Source: Nonomuraea montanisoli (GTDB lineage: Bacteria > Actinomycetota > Actinomycetes > Streptosporangiales > Streptosporangiaceae). From it: a stretch of 64,000 nucleotides of DNA. Under the pieces are notes generated by a model. The model had not been told where the DNA came from. It saw only the letters and a program-made list of their open reading frames with translations, and did no database searches. The DNA lies in the NCBI RefSeq assembly GCF_013363975.1, contig NZ_JABWGN010000010.1:186001-250000 (forward strand). Direction: 5' to 3'. Made by a program: the position numbers and the translations under genes. Positions 51,832 through 62,633 of this stretch are shown piece by piece; the stretch's first letter is position 1; every line of letters begins with the position of its first letter.

Positions 51832-53426
51832 CGGGCCACCGCCTCGACCGGGGGCGGCAGCAGGGCCGTGAAGACCGCGCCCCGGTCGTTGCGCACCTTG
51901 ACCCAGCCGCCCCGGCGCAGGCACGCCTGCCGGGTCAGCGCCAGGCCGAGCCCGCGCGGCCCCGACTGGGCGGCCTTGGTGGTGAACCCCTCCCGGAACA
52001 CCTCCTCCACCAGGTCCGGCGCGATGCCGGGCCCGGAGTCACCCACCCGCACCCGCAGGCCGTCCGCGTCGGCCCGTACGGACACCTCGATCGTGCCGGG
52101 CGCGCCGTCCAGCGCGTCGATCGCGTTGGCCACCAGGTTGCCGACCACGAGGACGGCGTCGCCCGGGTCGCCGAGCGAGCCCTCCGGCACGGCGGAGTCG
52201 TCGGCCAGGACCAGCCGGGCGCCGCGCTCGGCCGCCTCGGCGGACTTGGCCAGCAGCAGCGCCGCGAGCGTCGGCTCCTGGACCCGTTCGCGCAGGTCGG
52301 CGGCGTACGCGGTGCCGGTGCCGCGGGTGATGAAGCCGATCGCCGACTCGTGCTCCCCCAGCTCCAGCAGCCCGACGACCGTGTGCATGCGGTTGGCGAA
52401 CTCGTGCGCCTGGGCCCGCAGCGCGTCGGTCGCGCTGCTGGCGTCGTCCAGCTCGCGGGCCAGGCGTACCAGCTCGGTGCGGTCGCGCAGGGTCACCACC
52501 CAGCCGCGGTGCTGGCCCCGTACGGACACGGGGGTGCGGTTGAGCACCAGCACGCGGTCGCCGTGCAGCACGATCCGGTCCTCGCCCGGGTCGGCGCCGC
52601 CGAGCACGTCGCGCATGCGGCCGGAGACCGGCAGCCGGGTCAGGTCCTCCCCCACCAGGTCGTCACCCGCGAGGTCGAGCAGCTCGCGGGCGGCGTCGTT
52701 GACCAGCGTCACCCTGCCCCCGAGGTCGAGGGCGAGCACGCCCTCCTTCACGCCGTGCAGGACGCCCTCGCGCTGCTCCAGCAGCGCGGCGATCTCGCGC
52801 GGCTCCAGCCCGAACGTCTGCCTGCGCACCCGCGCGGTGATCAGCGCGGCGGCGGCGAGCCCCGACACCAGGACGGCCAGCGCGGTCCACAGCAGCGGCG
52901 GCAGCGCGTCCGCGAGCTGGCCGGTGACCGTGGTCTGCAGCACGCCGACCGACACCAGGCCGATGACCTCGCCGTACTCGTCGAAGACGGGCGCCTTGCC
53001 GCGCACGGTGGTGCCGATGGTGCCGGTCTCGGTGCCGACCCAGCTCCGGCCGGTGTTCAGCACGGTGGTGCCGTCGGTGGACAGCTTGCGGCCGATCAGC
53101 GCGGTGTTGGGGTGGGCGTAGCGGGTCTGCTCGCGGTTGGCGATCACCACGTAGTCGGCGCGGGTGGAGTGCTGGACGCTCACCGCGAGCGGCTGGAGCA
53201 CCGTCTCGGGGTTCTTCAGGTCGAACGCGTCACGCACCTGCGGGAGCGCGGCGACGGACTGGGCGATGGCCAGGGCCCGCTGCTCGTGCAGCGCGTCGAG
53301 CTGGTCGCGCGTGTGCTCGGCCCACACGCCGGCGGTGCCCCCGACGGCGAGCAGCACGATCACCATCTGGAGCACGAAGAGCTGCGTCCCGAGGGACGCG
53401 TCGCGTACTCGTCTCACCCAACTCAT
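51828..53426 (-). CDS. Sensor histidine kinase, CitA/DcuS family
   Basis: This 532-residue kinase has two transmembrane helices (about 15-35 and 175-198) flanking a single-Cache extracytoplasmic sensor (ADYVVIANREQTRYAHPN). A cytoplasmic PAS domain (about 215-320), the SpoOB-type phosphoacceptor box RAQAHEFANRMHTVVGLL and a HATPase domain (NLVANAIDAL, DSGPGI, GLGLAL) follow. Such kinases sense citrate or C4-dicarboxylates. It faces the tctCBA operon across 134 bp. The citrate-binding Arg/His set cannot be confirmed by eye. Confidence 0.95.
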   Translation of the reverse strand: MSWVRRVRDASLGTQLFVLQMVIVLLAVGGTAGVWAEHTRDQLDALHEQRALAIAQSVAALPQVRDAFDLKNPETVLQPLAVSVQHSTRADYVVIANREQTRYAHPNTALIGRKLSTDGTTVLNTGRSWVGTETGTIGTTVRGKAPVFDEYGEVIGLVSVGVLQTTVTGQLADALPPLLWTALAVLVSGLAAAALITARVRRQTFGLEPREIAALLEQREGVLHGVKEGVLALDLGGRVTLVNDAARELLDLAGDDLVGEDLTRLPVSGRMRDVLGGADPGEDRIVLHGDRVLVLNRTPVSVRGQHRGWVVTLRDRTELVRLARELDDASSATDALRAQAHEFANRMHTVVGLLELGEHESAIGFITRGTGTAYAADLRERVQEPTLAALLLAKSAEAAERGARLVLADDSAVPEGSLGDPGDAVLVVGNLVANAIDALDGAPGTIEVSVRADADGLRVRVGDSGPGIAPDLVEEVFREGFTTKAAQSGPRGLGLALTRQACLRRGGWVKVRNDRGAVFTALLPPPVEAVAR

Positions 53427-53560
53427 GGAAACATCCGCAGGTCACAGCGGGGTAGCGACCAAAAAGACCTAAATGACTACTATCAGATAAAGCTCGACTC
53501 CTCGCGGGACGGACTTCACCATCCAGGTTTCATACCGTGAAATCCCCCCTTGGAGTTCTC

Positions 53561-54541
53561 ATGCGGATGCGTATACTCGCCGCCCTCGCGGCGATCTCGA
53601 TCGCCGCGCTGACCGGCTGCGGCGAGAACGCCGGTGGCGGCGGCACATCGGGCGCCGCCGGCACGCTGCGGATCATGGCGCCGGCCTCGCCCGGCGGCGG
53701 CTGGGACCAGACCTCGCGCGTGGCCGAGCAGGCGCTCAAGGCCGCCGACCCCAAGCGCAGGGTCGAGGTCTACAACGTCCCCGGAGCGGGCGGCACCATC
53801 GGCCTGTCCCAGCTCGCCGGTGAGAAGGGCAACGGCAACCTACTGATGACCATGGGCCTGGTCATGCTCGGCGCGATCGAGCAGAACAAGTCCAAGGTCA
53901 CCCTCGCCGAGACCACGCCCATCGCCAAGCTGACCGAGGAGTACGAGATCGTCGTGGTCCCGGCCGACTCCCCGCTCAAGCAGCTCTCCGACCTGGTCGC
54001 GGCCTGGAAGGCGGACCCGGCCAAGGTGTCCGTCGCCGGCGGCTCGGCGGGCGGCACCGACCACATCGTGGCCGGTCTCATGGCCAAGGCCGCGGGCGTC
54101 GACCCCAAGAAGGTCAACTACATCGCCCACTCCGGCGGCGGCGAGGCGCTCAACGCGCTGCTCGGCGGCAAGGTCACGATCGGCGTCTCGGGTGTCGGCG
54201 AGTTCGCCGAGCACGTCAAGTCCGGCAAACTGCGCGCCCTGGGTGTCACCTCGGCGCAGCGGATCTCCGGCCTCGACGCACCCACCCTCAAGGAGGGCGG
54301 CCTGGACGTCGAGCTGGCCAACTGGCGCGGCATGGTGGCCCCCGGCGGGATCAGCGAGGGCGACAAGAAGGCCCTGACCGACCTGGTCACCAAGATGCAC
54401 GACTCACAGCCGTGGAAGGACGCCGTCGCCAAGAACGGCTGGATCGACTCCTTCCAGACCGGCCAGCAGTTCGCCGACTACCTCACCTCCGAGCAGGCCC
54501 GGGTCAAGGGCATCATCGCCGAGATGGGGCTCGTGTCCTGA
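53561..54541 (+). CDS. tctC: Tripartite tricarboxylate transporter substrate-binding lipoprotein
   Basis: The 326-residue Bug-family receptor has a lipoprotein signal peptide with lipobox LTGC (Cys near residue 20). The mature protein contains [35 protein letters not shown] and [20 protein letters not shown], which line the carboxylate-binding cleft in this family. It binds tricarboxylates such as citrate outside the membrane and delivers them to TctAB. ATG 53561 is chosen over GTG 53537 because TGGAG lies 5 nt upstream. It is the first gene of tctCBA. Confidence 0.94.
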   Translation: MRMRILAALAAISIAALTGCGENAGGGGTSGAAGTLRIMAPASPGGGWDQTSRVAEQALKAADPKRRVEVYNVPGAGGTIGLSQLAGEKGNGNLLMTMGLVMLGAIEQNKSKVTLAETTPIAKLTEEYEIVVVPADSPLKQLSDLVAAWKADPAKVSVAGGSAGGTDHIVAGLMAKAAGVDPKKVNYIAHSGGGEALNALLGGKVTIGVSGVGEFAEHVKSGKLRALGVTSAQRISGLDAPTLKEGGLDVELANWRGMVAPGGISEGDKKALTDLVTKMHDSQPWKDAVAKNGWIDSFQTGQQFADYLTSEQARVKGIIAEMGLVS

Positions 54542-55086
54542 TGTCCTCCCCAGACACACCCGTGCGCGCCCCCTCGGGGGAGCCCCCGACCGGGCAGGCA
54601 CCGCGCCACTGGTGGCGGCCCGAGCTGGTGCTCGCCCTCGTGGTGCTGGCGCTGGGCGTGCTCGTCATCGTCGGCACGCTCAACGTGTCGGCGGCGGCCT
54701 CCCAGCTCGGCATCGGCCCGCGGTTCTTCCCCACCCTGGTCGGCGGCGCGATGATCGTCGTGGGCGTGTTCTACGTGATCGACGTGCTGCGCGGCGGCCA
54801 GGGCGACCCGGAGGAGAGCGAGGACGTCGACGCCGGCGCCCCCGCCGACTGGCGCAGCGTCGCCCTGGTGAGCGGGATCTTCCTGGCGTTCGTCACCGTG
54901 CTCAACGTCGTCGGCTGGATCATCGGCTCGGCCCTGCTGTTCTTCGGGCTGTCCGTGGTCCTCGGCGCCGGGCACAAGGTGCGCGCGGCCGTCGTCGGGG
55001 TGGTCCTGGGGCTCGTGACGTACCTGCTGTTCGTCAAGGGGCTGGGCGTGACGCTGCCGGCCGGCTGGCTGAGGGGGGTGCTGTAG
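54541..55086 (+). CDS. tctB: Tripartite tricarboxylate transporter small membrane subunit
   Basis: The 181-residue protein has a cytoplasmic Pro-rich N-terminus, then four hydrophobic segments (about 28-48, 58-80, 105-125, 130-165) and [19 protein letters not shown], the TctB signature. Its ATG overlaps the tctC stop by one base (TGATG). It works with TctA as the membrane carrier, driven by an ion gradient. Confidence 0.93.
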   Translation: MSSPDTPVRAPSGEPPTGQAPRHWWRPELVLALVVLALGVLVIVGTLNVSAAASQLGIGPRFFPTLVGGAMIVVGVFYVIDVLRGGQGDPEESEDVDAGAPADWRSVALVSGIFLAFVTVLNVVGWIIGSALLFFGLSVVLGAGHKVRAAVVGVVLGLVTYLLFVKGLGVTLPAGWLRGVL

Positions 55087-56607
55087 GTGGACTCGCTCCA
55101 GCTCCTGATCGACGGGTTCGGCGCCGCGCTGACCCCCGTCAACCTCCTGTACGCACTGGTCGGCGTCACGCTCGGCACGCTCGTCGGCGTCCTGCCCGGC
55201 ATCGGCCCGGCCATGACCGTGGCGCTGCTGCTGCCGATCACGTTCACGGTGCCGCCCGCGAGCGCGTTCATCATGTTCGCCGGCATCTACTACGGCGGCA
55301 TGTACGGCGGCTCGACCACGTCGATCCTGCTCAACACGCCCGGTGAGTCGTCGTCGATGATCACCGCGCTGGAGGGCAACAAGATGGCCCGGCGCGGCCG
55401 GGCCGCCCAGGCCCTGGCCACGGCCGCCATCGGCTCGTTCGTGGCCGGCACGATCGCGACCGCGCTGCTCGTCGTCGCCGCCCCGGCGGTGGTGGCCTTC
55501 GCGATCTCGTTCGGGCCGGAGGACTACTTCGCGCTGGCGATCCTCGCCTTCACCGCCGTGTCGGCCGTGCTGTCGCGCTCGCTCGTGCGCGGTCTCGCCT
55601 CGCTCGGGCTCGGCCTGGTCATCGGGCTCATCGGCATCGACCAGCAGACCGGGCAGGCGCGCCTGACCATGGGCATCCCGCAGCTCCTCGACGGCATCGA
55701 CGTGGTGATCGTCGCGGTCGGGCTGTTCGCGCTCGGCGAGGCGCTGTACGTGGCCTCCCGGCTGCGCCACTCCACGCCCGAGGTGGTGCCCGTGGGCCGG
55801 GCCTGGATGGGCCGCTCCGACTGGGCCCGCTCGTGGAAGCCGTGGCTGCGCGGCACCGCGCTCGGCTTCCCGTTCGGCGCGCTGCCGGGCGGCGGCGCCG
55901 AGATCCCCACCTTCCTGTCGTACGCCGCCGAGAAGCGCCTGGCCCGCGGCACGGCCCGCGAGGAGTACGGCAAGGGCGCCATCGAGGGCGTGGCGGGGCC
56001 GGAGGCGGCCAACAACGCCTCCGCCGCGGGCACGCTCGTGCCGCTGCTGACGCTGGGCCTGCCCACGTCCGCGACCGCCGCCATCCTGCTGGCCGCCTTC
56101 CAGCAGTACGGCCTGCAGCCCGGACCGCAGTTGTTCGACCACAACCCGGCGCTGGTGTGGGGCATGATCGCGTCGCTGTTCATCGGCAACACGATGCTGC
56201 TGGTGCTCAACCTGCCGCTCGCCCCGCTGTGGGCGCGGGTGCTGCGCATCCCCCGGCCCTACCTGTACGCCGGGATCGTGGTGTTCGCCGCCCTCGGCGT
56301 CTACGCGCTGAACGGGACCGTGGTGGACCTGGTCGTGCTGTACGTGCTCGGCCTGCTCGGGTTCGCGATGCGCCGCTTCGGGCTGCCCGTCGCCCCGGCC
56401 GTCATCGGCATGATCCTCGGCCCGATGGCCGAGATCCAGCTCCGCCGGGCCCTGGCCATCGGCGCCGGCGACGTGACGGTGCTGGTCAAGAGCCCGGTCG
56501 CCGTGGTGCTGCTGCTGCTCGCGCTGGGGGCGCTGCTCACGCCGCTGGTGCGCAAGCTGGCCGTGCGCAGGGAACTCGCGCCGACCGTGATCCACGAGGA
56601 GGACTGA
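55087..56607 (+). CDS. tctA: Tripartite tricarboxylate transporter large membrane subunit
   Basis: This 506-residue protein has about ten to twelve hydrophobic segments. It carries the two TctA hallmark loops: [20 protein letters not shown] with [20 protein letters not shown] in the first half, and [20 protein letters not shown] with [20 protein letters not shown] in the second. It forms the translocation pathway. The GTG start directly follows the tctB stop, so the three genes are coupled. The operon ends at a strong hairpin. Confidence 0.96.
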   Translation: MDSLQLLIDGFGAALTPVNLLYALVGVTLGTLVGVLPGIGPAMTVALLLPITFTVPPASAFIMFAGIYYGGMYGGSTTSILLNTPGESSSMITALEGNKMARRGRAAQALATAAIGSFVAGTIATALLVVAAPAVVAFAISFGPEDYFALAILAFTAVSAVLSRSLVRGLASLGLGLVIGLIGIDQQTGQARLTMGIPQLLDGIDVVIVAVGLFALGEALYVASRLRHSTPEVVPVGRAWMGRSDWARSWKPWLRGTALGFPFGALPGGGAEIPTFLSYAAEKRLARGTAREEYGKGAIEGVAGPEAANNASAAGTLVPLLTLGLPTSATAAILLAAFQQYGLQPGPQLFDHNPALVWGMIASLFIGNTMLLVLNLPLAPLWARVLRIPRPYLYAGIVVFAALGVYALNGTVVDLVVLYVLGLLGFAMRRFGLPVAPAVIGMILGPMAEIQLRRALAIGAGDVTVLVKSPVAVVLLLLALGALLTPLVRKLAVRRELAPTVIHEED

Positions 56608-56700
56608 CGCCGGGCCGCGGAAGATCACGCGGTCGAGGATTGACGCGCCGTCTCCGGGGCACTGCGATCAGTGCTTCAAGGGAGCGTCCAGGGATGTGCC

Positions 56701-56733
56701 AAGGCCCCGCCGATCATCCGCCGGCGGGGCCTT
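56701..56733. terminator. Bidirectional terminator between tctA and gatB
   Basis: AAGGCCCCGCCG pairs perfectly with CGGCGGGGCCTT across a 9-nt loop, and is followed on the plus strand by TCGC. It separates convergent operons. Confidence 0.85.
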
Positions 56734-56756
56734 TCGCACGTCCTGAGCTCGTCGGG

Positions 56757-58259
56757 TTACTCGGAGACGCCCAGCTTCTCCAGGATCAGCACCCGCGCCC
56801 GGGCCGCGTCGGCCTTGCCGCGGCTGGCCTTCATCACGCCGCCGACCAGCGCGCCCACAGCGGCGATCTTGCCGGAGCGGACCTTCTCGGCCGCGTCGGC
56901 GTTGGCCGCGAGGACGTCGTCGATGATCGCGGACAGCTCGCCCTCGTCATTGACGATCTTGAGGCCGCGCTTGTCGACCACCTCGTCCGGCGTGCCCTCG
57001 CCGTTCAGCACGCCCTCCAGCACCTCGCGGGCGAGCTTGTCGTTGAGCGCGCCGGAGGCCACCAGCTCGGTGACGCGGGCGATGTGGGCCGGCGTGATCG
57101 GCAGCTCGGCGAGCGCGGTGCCGGTCTCGTTGGCGCGGCGCGCCAGCTCGCCCATCCACCACTTGCGCGCGTCGGCCGCCGGGGCGCCCGCCGCGACCGT
57201 CGCCTCGACCAGGTCGATGGCGTCGGCGTTGTGCATGGCCTGCATGTCGAGGTCGGACAGCCCCCACTCGGCCTGCAGCCGCTTGCGCTTGAGCGACGGC
57301 AGCTCGGGCAGCGCCGCCTTCAGCTCGGCCACCCACGCCGGGTCGGGCGCGATCGGCACCAGGTCGGGCTCGGGGAAGTAGCGGTAGTCCTGCGCCTCCT
57401 CCTTGGACCGCCCGGAGGTGGTCGTGCCGGTGTCCTCGTGGAAGTGCCGGGTCTCCTGCACGATCCGGCCGCCGTCGGCGAGGACCGCGCCCTGTCGCTC
57501 GATCTCGCTGCGCACGGCGCGCTCGACGCTGCGCAGGGAGTTGACGTTCTTGGTCTCGGTGCGGGTGCCCCACTCGGACGAGCCGCGCGGCATGAGCGAG
57601 ACGTTGACGTCGCAGCGCAGCGAGCCCTCCTCCATGCGCACGTCGGAGACCCCGAGCGAACGCATGATCTCGCGCAGCTCGGTGACGTACGCGCGGGCCA
57701 CCTCCGGCGCCAGCCGGTCGGTGCCCGGGATGGGCTTGGTCACGATCTCGACCAGCGGGATGCCGGCGCGGTTGTAGTCGACGATCGAGTAGTCGGCGCC
57801 GTGGATGCGGCCGGTCGCGCCACCCACGTGGGTGGACTTGCCGGTGTCCTCCTCCAGGTGCACCCGCTCGATCTCGATGCGCACGGTCTCGCCGTCGACC
57901 TCGACGTCGATGTAGCCGTCGAAGCAGAGCGGCTCGTCGTACTGCGAGATCTGGTAGTTCTTCGGCATGTCCGGATAGAAGTAGTTCTTCCGGGCGAAGC
58001 GGCACCATTCGGCGATGGAGCAGTTCAGCGCCAGGCCGATCTGGATCGTCGACTCGATCGCCTTGGCGTTGGCCACCGGCAGCGAACCGGGGAAGGCCAG
58101 GCAGATCGGGCAGACCTGCGTGTTGGGCGGCGCGCCGAACGTCGTGCGGCAGCCGCAGAACATCTTCGACGCGGTGCCCAGCTCGACGTGCGTCTCCAGG
58201 CCCAGCACCGGCTCGAACCGGTCGAGCGCCTCGTCGTAGGACATCTTCGTGGTCGTCAC
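56757..58259 (-). CDS. gatB: Asp/Glu-tRNA(Asn/Gln) amidotransferase subunit B
   Basis: This 500-residue protein has the GatB cradle domain ([55 protein letters not shown]) and the C-terminal tail (YqeY-like) domain ([17 protein letters not shown]). The Cys-x(n)-Cys zinc ligands are present. It binds and phosphorylates Glu-tRNA(Gln) before amidation by GatA. GTG 58259 overlaps the gatA stop by 4 nt (GTGA); ATG 58244 is an alternative. It is last in gatCAB. Confidence 0.97.
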   Translation of the reverse strand: MTTTKMSYDEALDRFEPVLGLETHVELGTASKMFCGCRTTFGAPPNTQVCPICLAFPGSLPVANAKAIESTIQIGLALNCSIAEWCRFARKNYFYPDMPKNYQISQYDEPLCFDGYIDVEVDGETVRIEIERVHLEEDTGKSTHVGGATGRIHGADYSIVDYNRAGIPLVEIVTKPIPGTDRLAPEVARAYVTELREIMRSLGVSDVRMEEGSLRCDVNVSLMPRGSSEWGTRTETKNVNSLRSVERAVRSEIERQGAVLADGGRIVQETRHFHEDTGTTTSGRSKEEAQDYRYFPEPDLVPIAPDPAWVAELKAALPELPSLKRKRLQAEWGLSDLDMQAMHNADAIDLVEATVAAGAPAADARKWWMGELARRANETGTALAELPITPAHIARVTELVASGALNDKLAREVLEGVLNGEGTPDEVVDKRGLKIVNDEGELSAIIDDVLAANADAAEKVRSGKIAAVGALVGGVMKASRGKADAARARVLILEKLGVSE

Positions 58260-59746
58260 AGTGCCGGAGCCTCCTTCAGCAGCGGGCCGCCCCAGCGGCT
58301 CTCCAGGGCCTTCTCGACCGCGGCGGCGACGCGGTAGCAGCGGTCGTCGCCCAGCACCGGCGCCATGATCTGCAGACCGACCGGCAGGCCGTCCTCGTCG
58401 GCCAGGCCGCACGGCACGGAGATCGCCGCGTTGCCCGCCAGGTTGGACGGGATCGTGCACAGGTCGGCGAGGTACATCGCCATCGGGTCGTCGGCCCGCT
58501 CGCCGATCGGGAACGCCGTCGTCGGCGTGGTCGGCGAGACCAGCACGTCCACCTGGTGGTAGGCGGCCTCGAACTCGCGCGCGATGACCGTGCGCACCTT
58601 CTGCGCCTGGCCGTAGTAGGCGTCGTAGTAGCCGCTCGACAGGGCGTACGTGCCGAGCATGATGCGCCGCTTGACCTCGGGGCCGAAGCCGGCGGCCCTG
58701 GTCAGCGCCATGACCTCCTCGGCGCTGCGGGTGCCGTCGTCGCCGACGCGCAGGCCGTAGCGCATGGCGTCGAAGCGCGCCAGGTTGGACGAGCACTCCG
58801 ACGGGGCGATCAGGTAGTAGGCGGGCAGCGCCGTCACGAACGACGGGCAGGACACCTCGACGACCTTGGCGCCGAGCGATTCCAGCAGCGCCACCGCCTC
58901 GTTGAAGCGGGCCAGCACGCCCGGCTGGTAGCCGTCGCCGCCGAACTCCTTGACCACGCCGATCCGCAACCCCGCCACGTCGCCCTGCCGGGCCGCCTCC
59001 ACGACGGAGGGCACCGGCGCGTCGACGGAGGTCGAGTCGAGCGGGTCGTGACCGGAGAACGCCTCGTGCAGCAGCGCCGCGTCGAGCACGTTGCGGGCGA
59101 ACGGCCCCGGCGTGTCGAGCGAGCTGGCGAACGCGATCAGGCCGTACCGGGACGAGCCGCCGTAGGTCGGCTTCATGCCGACGATGCCGGTGACCGCGGC
59201 GGGCTGCCGGATCGAGCCGCCCGTGTCGGTGCCGGTGGACAGCGGCGCCTGGTAGGCGGCGACGGCCGCGCTCGAACCACCCGACGAGCCGCCGGGGATC
59301 TTGTTCAGGTCCCACGGGTTGCGGGTCGGGCCGTAGGCGGAGTTCTCCGTGGAGGAGCCCATGGCGAACTCGTCCAGGTTGGTCTTGCCCAGGATGACCA
59401 GCCCGGCCTCGCGCAGGCGGCGCGTCACGGTCGCGTCGTACGGCGGGCGCCAGCCTTCGAGGATCCTGGACGCGGCCGTGGTCGGCATGTCGCGGGTGGT
59501 GAAGATGTCCTTGTGCGCGATCGGCACGCCGGCCAGCGGGCCGAGCCGCTCACCGGAGCGCAGCCGCTCGTCGACGGCGCACGCCTGGCCGAGCGTCACC
59601 TCCCGGTCGACGTGCAGGAACGCGTTGACCTTGGGCTCGACCTCGGCGATGCGGTCGAGGTGCGCCTCGGCCACCTCGACGGCCGACACCTCTCCGGCCG
59701 CGACCATCGCGCCGAGCTCGGCGGCGGTCTTGTGGATCAGACTCAT
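58256..59746 (-). CDS. gatA: Asp/Glu-tRNA(Asn/Gln) amidotransferase subunit A
   Basis: This 496-residue amidase-signature enzyme has the full Lys-Ser-Ser triad: Lys79 in PIAHKDIF, Ser154 in [11 protein letters not shown] and Ser178 in [10 protein letters not shown]. These are the same residue numbers I recall for the characterised Staphylococcus enzyme. It hydrolyses glutamine and passes ammonia to GatB to make Gln-tRNA(Gln). Its start overlaps gatC by 4 nt. Confidence 0.97.
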   Translation of the reverse strand: MSLIHKTAAELGAMVAAGEVSAVEVAEAHLDRIAEVEPKVNAFLHVDREVTLGQACAVDERLRSGERLGPLAGVPIAHKDIFTTRDMPTTAASRILEGWRPPYDATVTRRLREAGLVILGKTNLDEFAMGSSTENSAYGPTRNPWDLNKIPGGSSGGSSAAVAAYQAPLSTGTDTGGSIRQPAAVTGIVGMKPTYGGSSRYGLIAFASSLDTPGPFARNVLDAALLHEAFSGHDPLDSTSVDAPVPSVVEAARQGDVAGLRIGVVKEFGGDGYQPGVLARFNEAVALLESLGAKVVEVSCPSFVTALPAYYLIAPSECSSNLARFDAMRYGLRVGDDGTRSAEEVMALTRAAGFGPEVKRRIMLGTYALSSGYYDAYYGQAQKVRTVIAREFEAAYHQVDVLVSPTTPTTAFPIGERADDPMAMYLADLCTIPSNLAGNAAISVPCGLADEDGLPVGLQIMAPVLGDDRCYRVAAAVEKALESRWGGPLLKEAPAL

Positions 59747-60042
59747 GCCTCCTCCCCGAGGATGCGCGGCACCCGGAAGCGGTCGTCCTCGACGGCGGGG
59801 GCGCCGGAGAGCGCCTGCTCGGGCGTCAGGGACTGTCGCACCTCGTCGGCACGGAAGACATTGGTCAGCGGGAGCGCGTGCGACGACGGCGGCACGTCCT
59901 CGGCGGCGACCTCGGCGACCTTCGCGACCGACTCGATGATGGCATCGAGCTGCGTGGCGTAGTGGTCGAGCTCGTCGTCGGTGAGCGCCAGCCTGGACAA
60001 CCGGGCCAGGTGCGCGACCTCGTCGCGGGTTATGGCGGACAT
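59743..60042 (-). CDS. gatC: Asp/Glu-tRNA(Asn/Gln) amidotransferase subunit C
   Basis: This 99-residue protein begins [20 protein letters not shown], with [20 protein letters not shown] and a C-terminal FRVPRIL, all typical of GatC, the strap that holds GatA and GatB together. ATG 60042 fits the family start. It is the first gene of the gatCAB operon. Confidence 0.96.
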   Translation of the reverse strand: MSAITRDEVAHLARLSRLALTDDELDHYATQLDAIIESVAKVAEVAAEDVPPSSHALPLTNVFRADEVRQSLTPEQALSGAPAVEDDRFRVPRILGEEA

Positions 60043-60188
60043 GAGTCGTTGAACCCGTTTCGTGGATGGAGTTTGGACACTCACATCCTAGGGGCCGTGA
60101 CGGAACGCCTCCGAACCATTAACACCCTGGCAACACACGCGGGCCGGATGCATGATCCAGGTGGGCCGCCACACATCCGGGAGCGCCG

Positions 60189-60443
60189 ATGGATCGCAGG
60201 ACTCGGAAGTGGTTCGTCCTCACCCTGCTCGGCATGCTGGCGCTGTTGGCGGCCGGCGTCCTGGCGACCTTCACCGCGCAGGAGGAGCATTGCCGGCGCG
60301 GCTCCTGCTCCTGGCACGGAGCCTTCGCGTCGGCCGACGGCCGGGAGACCAGGGACGACACCATCATGCGTGACTTCAGCTTCTCGGTCGTCCGGGGAGA
60401 CCGGGTGCCGGCGATCGACGTCGGCGATGCGACGGAGGTGTAG
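60189..60443 (+). CDS. Small membrane protein, unknown
   Basis: This 84-residue protein has a basic start MDRRTRKW, one hydrophobic helix (residues 9-27, FVLTLLGMLALLAAGVLATF), and an outer part with two Cys (HCRRGSC) and a polar tail. GGGAG precedes ATG 60189. I do not recognise a family. It is divergent from gatC and convergent with the GGDEF-EAL gene. The signal-anchor layout and good start make it likely to be real. Confidence 0.55.
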   Translation: MDRRTRKWFVLTLLGMLALLAAGVLATFTAQEEHCRRGSCSWHGAFASADGRETRDDTIMRDFSFSVVRGDRVPAIDVGDATEV

Positions 60444-60560
60444 CGTCCCGGCCGATTCGGCTACGGGCTCGCCGTCATGATGGTGCTCACCGCTCTCGCG
60501 TCGCCGGCGTTGGCCCTGTGGCCGGGCCGGCGGGCGCCGAGATCTGGCGCACCCGCTCCC

Positions 60561-62633
60561 TCACGCCGTCTGGGTGACCTCGGGCCGATAGCCGTACTCG
60601 ATGGCCGACGAGGGCTCGAAGCGGTCGCGCAGCCACGTCGTGGCGTCGGCCGGGGACATCGGCTTGCCGAACAGCCAGCCCTGCCCCAGGTCGCACCCCA
60701 TCTCGGCCAGGCGCAGCGCCACCACGTCCGTCTCGACGCCCTCCGCGACCGAGCGCAGCCCGAGCGAGCGGACCAGGTCGACGATGGAGCGGACGATCCG
60801 CGCGTCGTCCTCGGACTCGGCGATGCGCCGCACGAACGACGCGTCGATCTTGACCTCGGAGATGGCCAGCCGCTGGAGCCGGATGAGCGAGGAGTAGCCG
60901 GTGCCGAAGTCGTCGAGCGCGAGCGGCACCCCCAGCGCGGCCAGCGCCTTGATCGCCTCGTGCTGGTAGGCCTGGTCGCCCATGAGGATGCGCTCGGTGA
61001 CCTCCAGCTGGATGGCCGCCGGCGGGAGCTGGTACTTGGCCAGCCCCAGCTCCAGTTGCTCCGGCAGCGCCGAGTCGAGCAGGTCGCGGGCCGAGATGTT
61101 GACCGAGACCCGCACCGGCAGGCCCGTGTGCCACCAGCGGGCGGCCTGCTCCAGCGCACTGTCGATGACGTACGCGGTGAGCTGGCGCATCAGGTACGAC
61201 TGCTCGGCCAGCGGGATGAACTCCGAGGGCGCGATCGGCCCGTGCACCGGATGCCGCCAGCGCAGCAGCGCCTCGACCCCGTGGACGGCGCCGTCGGTCA
61301 GGCTGACCTTGGGCTGGTAGTGCAGCCGCAGCTCGCCGTTGTCGACCGCGCGGCGCAGGTCGCCGAGCAGGTTGAGGCGCTCGGGCGAGTTGCGGTCCTT
61401 GTTGGGCTGGTAGAGCTCCACGCCCGTACGGCCCTCCTTGGCCAGGTACATGGCCACGTCGGCGCGTTGCAGCAGCAGCTCGAAGTCGGGGGCGTGGTCG
61501 GGGTAGAGGGCGATGCCGACCGAGCCGTCGAGGTCGAACGTCATGCCCTCCAGGCGGACGGGCTCGGTCAGGGCCGCCCGCAGCCGGGACGCCACCTCGC
61601 GCGCCGCGTGGGCGTCGCGGATCGAGGGCAGGAGCACGGCGAACTCGTCGCCGCCCAGCCTGGCCACCACGTCGCCGGGCCGTACGGAGTGGGTCAGCCG
61701 GTGGGCCACCATCTGGAGCAGCCGGTCGCCCACCGGGTGCCCCATGGTGTCGTTGACCTCCTTGAACCGGTCGAGGTCCAGCAGGAACAGGCCGACCCGC
61801 TCGTCCTGGCGGGCCTCGGCCAGCGCCTCCTCGGTGCTGACGATGAGCATCTTGCGGTTGGGCAGCCCGGTCAGCTCGTCGTGCAGGGCCTGGTGGTCGC
61901 GGCGCATCGACAGCGTCGCGGTGAAGTAGACGGCGGCCAGCGGCGCCACGAACAGCGGCACCATCTCGGGCGCCTGGCTCATGACGACCACGACCAGCGG
62001 CGCGAGGCCGAGCAGCCCCGCGTACACCATGCTCTGCGGGCCGGCCGAGGCCCTGATCACGCGCACGATCGACCGGCGCTCGTGCAGGGCGACGGCGCCG
62101 CTGACCAGCGCGGCCCGCACGGCGAAGTAGGCGACGCCCGCGATGCCGATGGCGGCCAGGTCGGCCCCGTCGGGCACCCACGGCCGGGCGGGGCTCGGCA
62201 CGATCCCGAACACGCCCAGCACCACGGCGGCGGCGGTCAGCGCGAGCGTCGACTGCGCGGTGTTGAACATCACCCGGTGCCAGGCCCGGCGCGTCACCAC
62301 CCCGTTGATCGCGACGGCCACGCACTGCATGATCACCGCCACGGGCAGGCCGAAGTGCAGCAGCACGGCGAACGTGAACATCGTCGAGGGATACGTGCCG
62401 CCGACCAGGGCCGCCGAGGACACCATCACGGGCCGCAGCTCGCCCAGGATGACCAGGACGGCCAGCACCCAGAACAGGGACGTGCGGGCGAGCTCCACCA
62501 TCGGCCCGAGCTCCAGCCGGAGCAGGGACACGGCGAGGGCGGTGAAGCCGATCACGGTGATGCCCGCGAGGTACGCCCACAGGGGCGTGCCGACGCGTGG
62601 TCCTGTGTCGCGGGTGTCGGTTGGGTCAGTCAT
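60561..62633 (-). CDS. Membrane GGDEF-EAL protein (c-di-GMP turnover)
   Basis: This 690-residue protein has about seven membrane segments (20-245), a GGDEF domain with GGDEF at 327-331, and an EAL domain with Glu454 in VEALLRW. An RxxD product-inhibition site (RPGD) lies five residues before GGDEF. EAL residues are intact (SVNISAR, LEVTER, LDDFGTGYSSL, VKIDASF, AEGVET). It lacks the PAS domain of the other such protein in this window. The membrane region is of the multi-helix actinobacterial type. It is monocistronic and probably regulates development or surface properties. Confidence 0.94.
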   Translation of the reverse strand: MTDPTDTRDTGPRVGTPLWAYLAGITVIGFTALAVSLLRLELGPMVELARTSLFWVLAVLVILGELRPVMVSSAALVGGTYPSTMFTFAVLLHFGLPVAVIMQCVAVAINGVVTRRAWHRVMFNTAQSTLALTAAAVVLGVFGIVPSPARPWVPDGADLAAIGIAGVAYFAVRAALVSGAVALHERRSIVRVIRASAGPQSMVYAGLLGLAPLVVVVMSQAPEMVPLFVAPLAAVYFTATLSMRRDHQALHDELTGLPNRKMLIVSTEEALAEARQDERVGLFLLDLDRFKEVNDTMGHPVGDRLLQMVAHRLTHSVRPGDVVARLGGDEFAVLLPSIRDAHAAREVASRLRAALTEPVRLEGMTFDLDGSVGIALYPDHAPDFELLLQRADVAMYLAKEGRTGVELYQPNKDRNSPERLNLLGDLRRAVDNGELRLHYQPKVSLTDGAVHGVEALLRWRHPVHGPIAPSEFIPLAEQSYLMRQLTAYVIDSALEQAARWWHTGLPVRVSVNISARDLLDSALPEQLELGLAKYQLPPAAIQLEVTERILMGDQAYQHEAIKALAALGVPLALDDFGTGYSSLIRLQRLAISEVKIDASFVRRIAESEDDARIVRSIVDLVRSLGLRSVAEGVETDVVALRLAEMGCDLGQGWLFGKPMSPADATTWLRDRFEPSSAIEYGYRPEVTQTA

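Noticed and set aside
54478-56628. 716-codon open frame on the minus strand opposite tctB/tctA
   Set aside because: His/Gln/Arg/Asp-rich low-complexity composition, no domain, and opposite two certain transporter genes.
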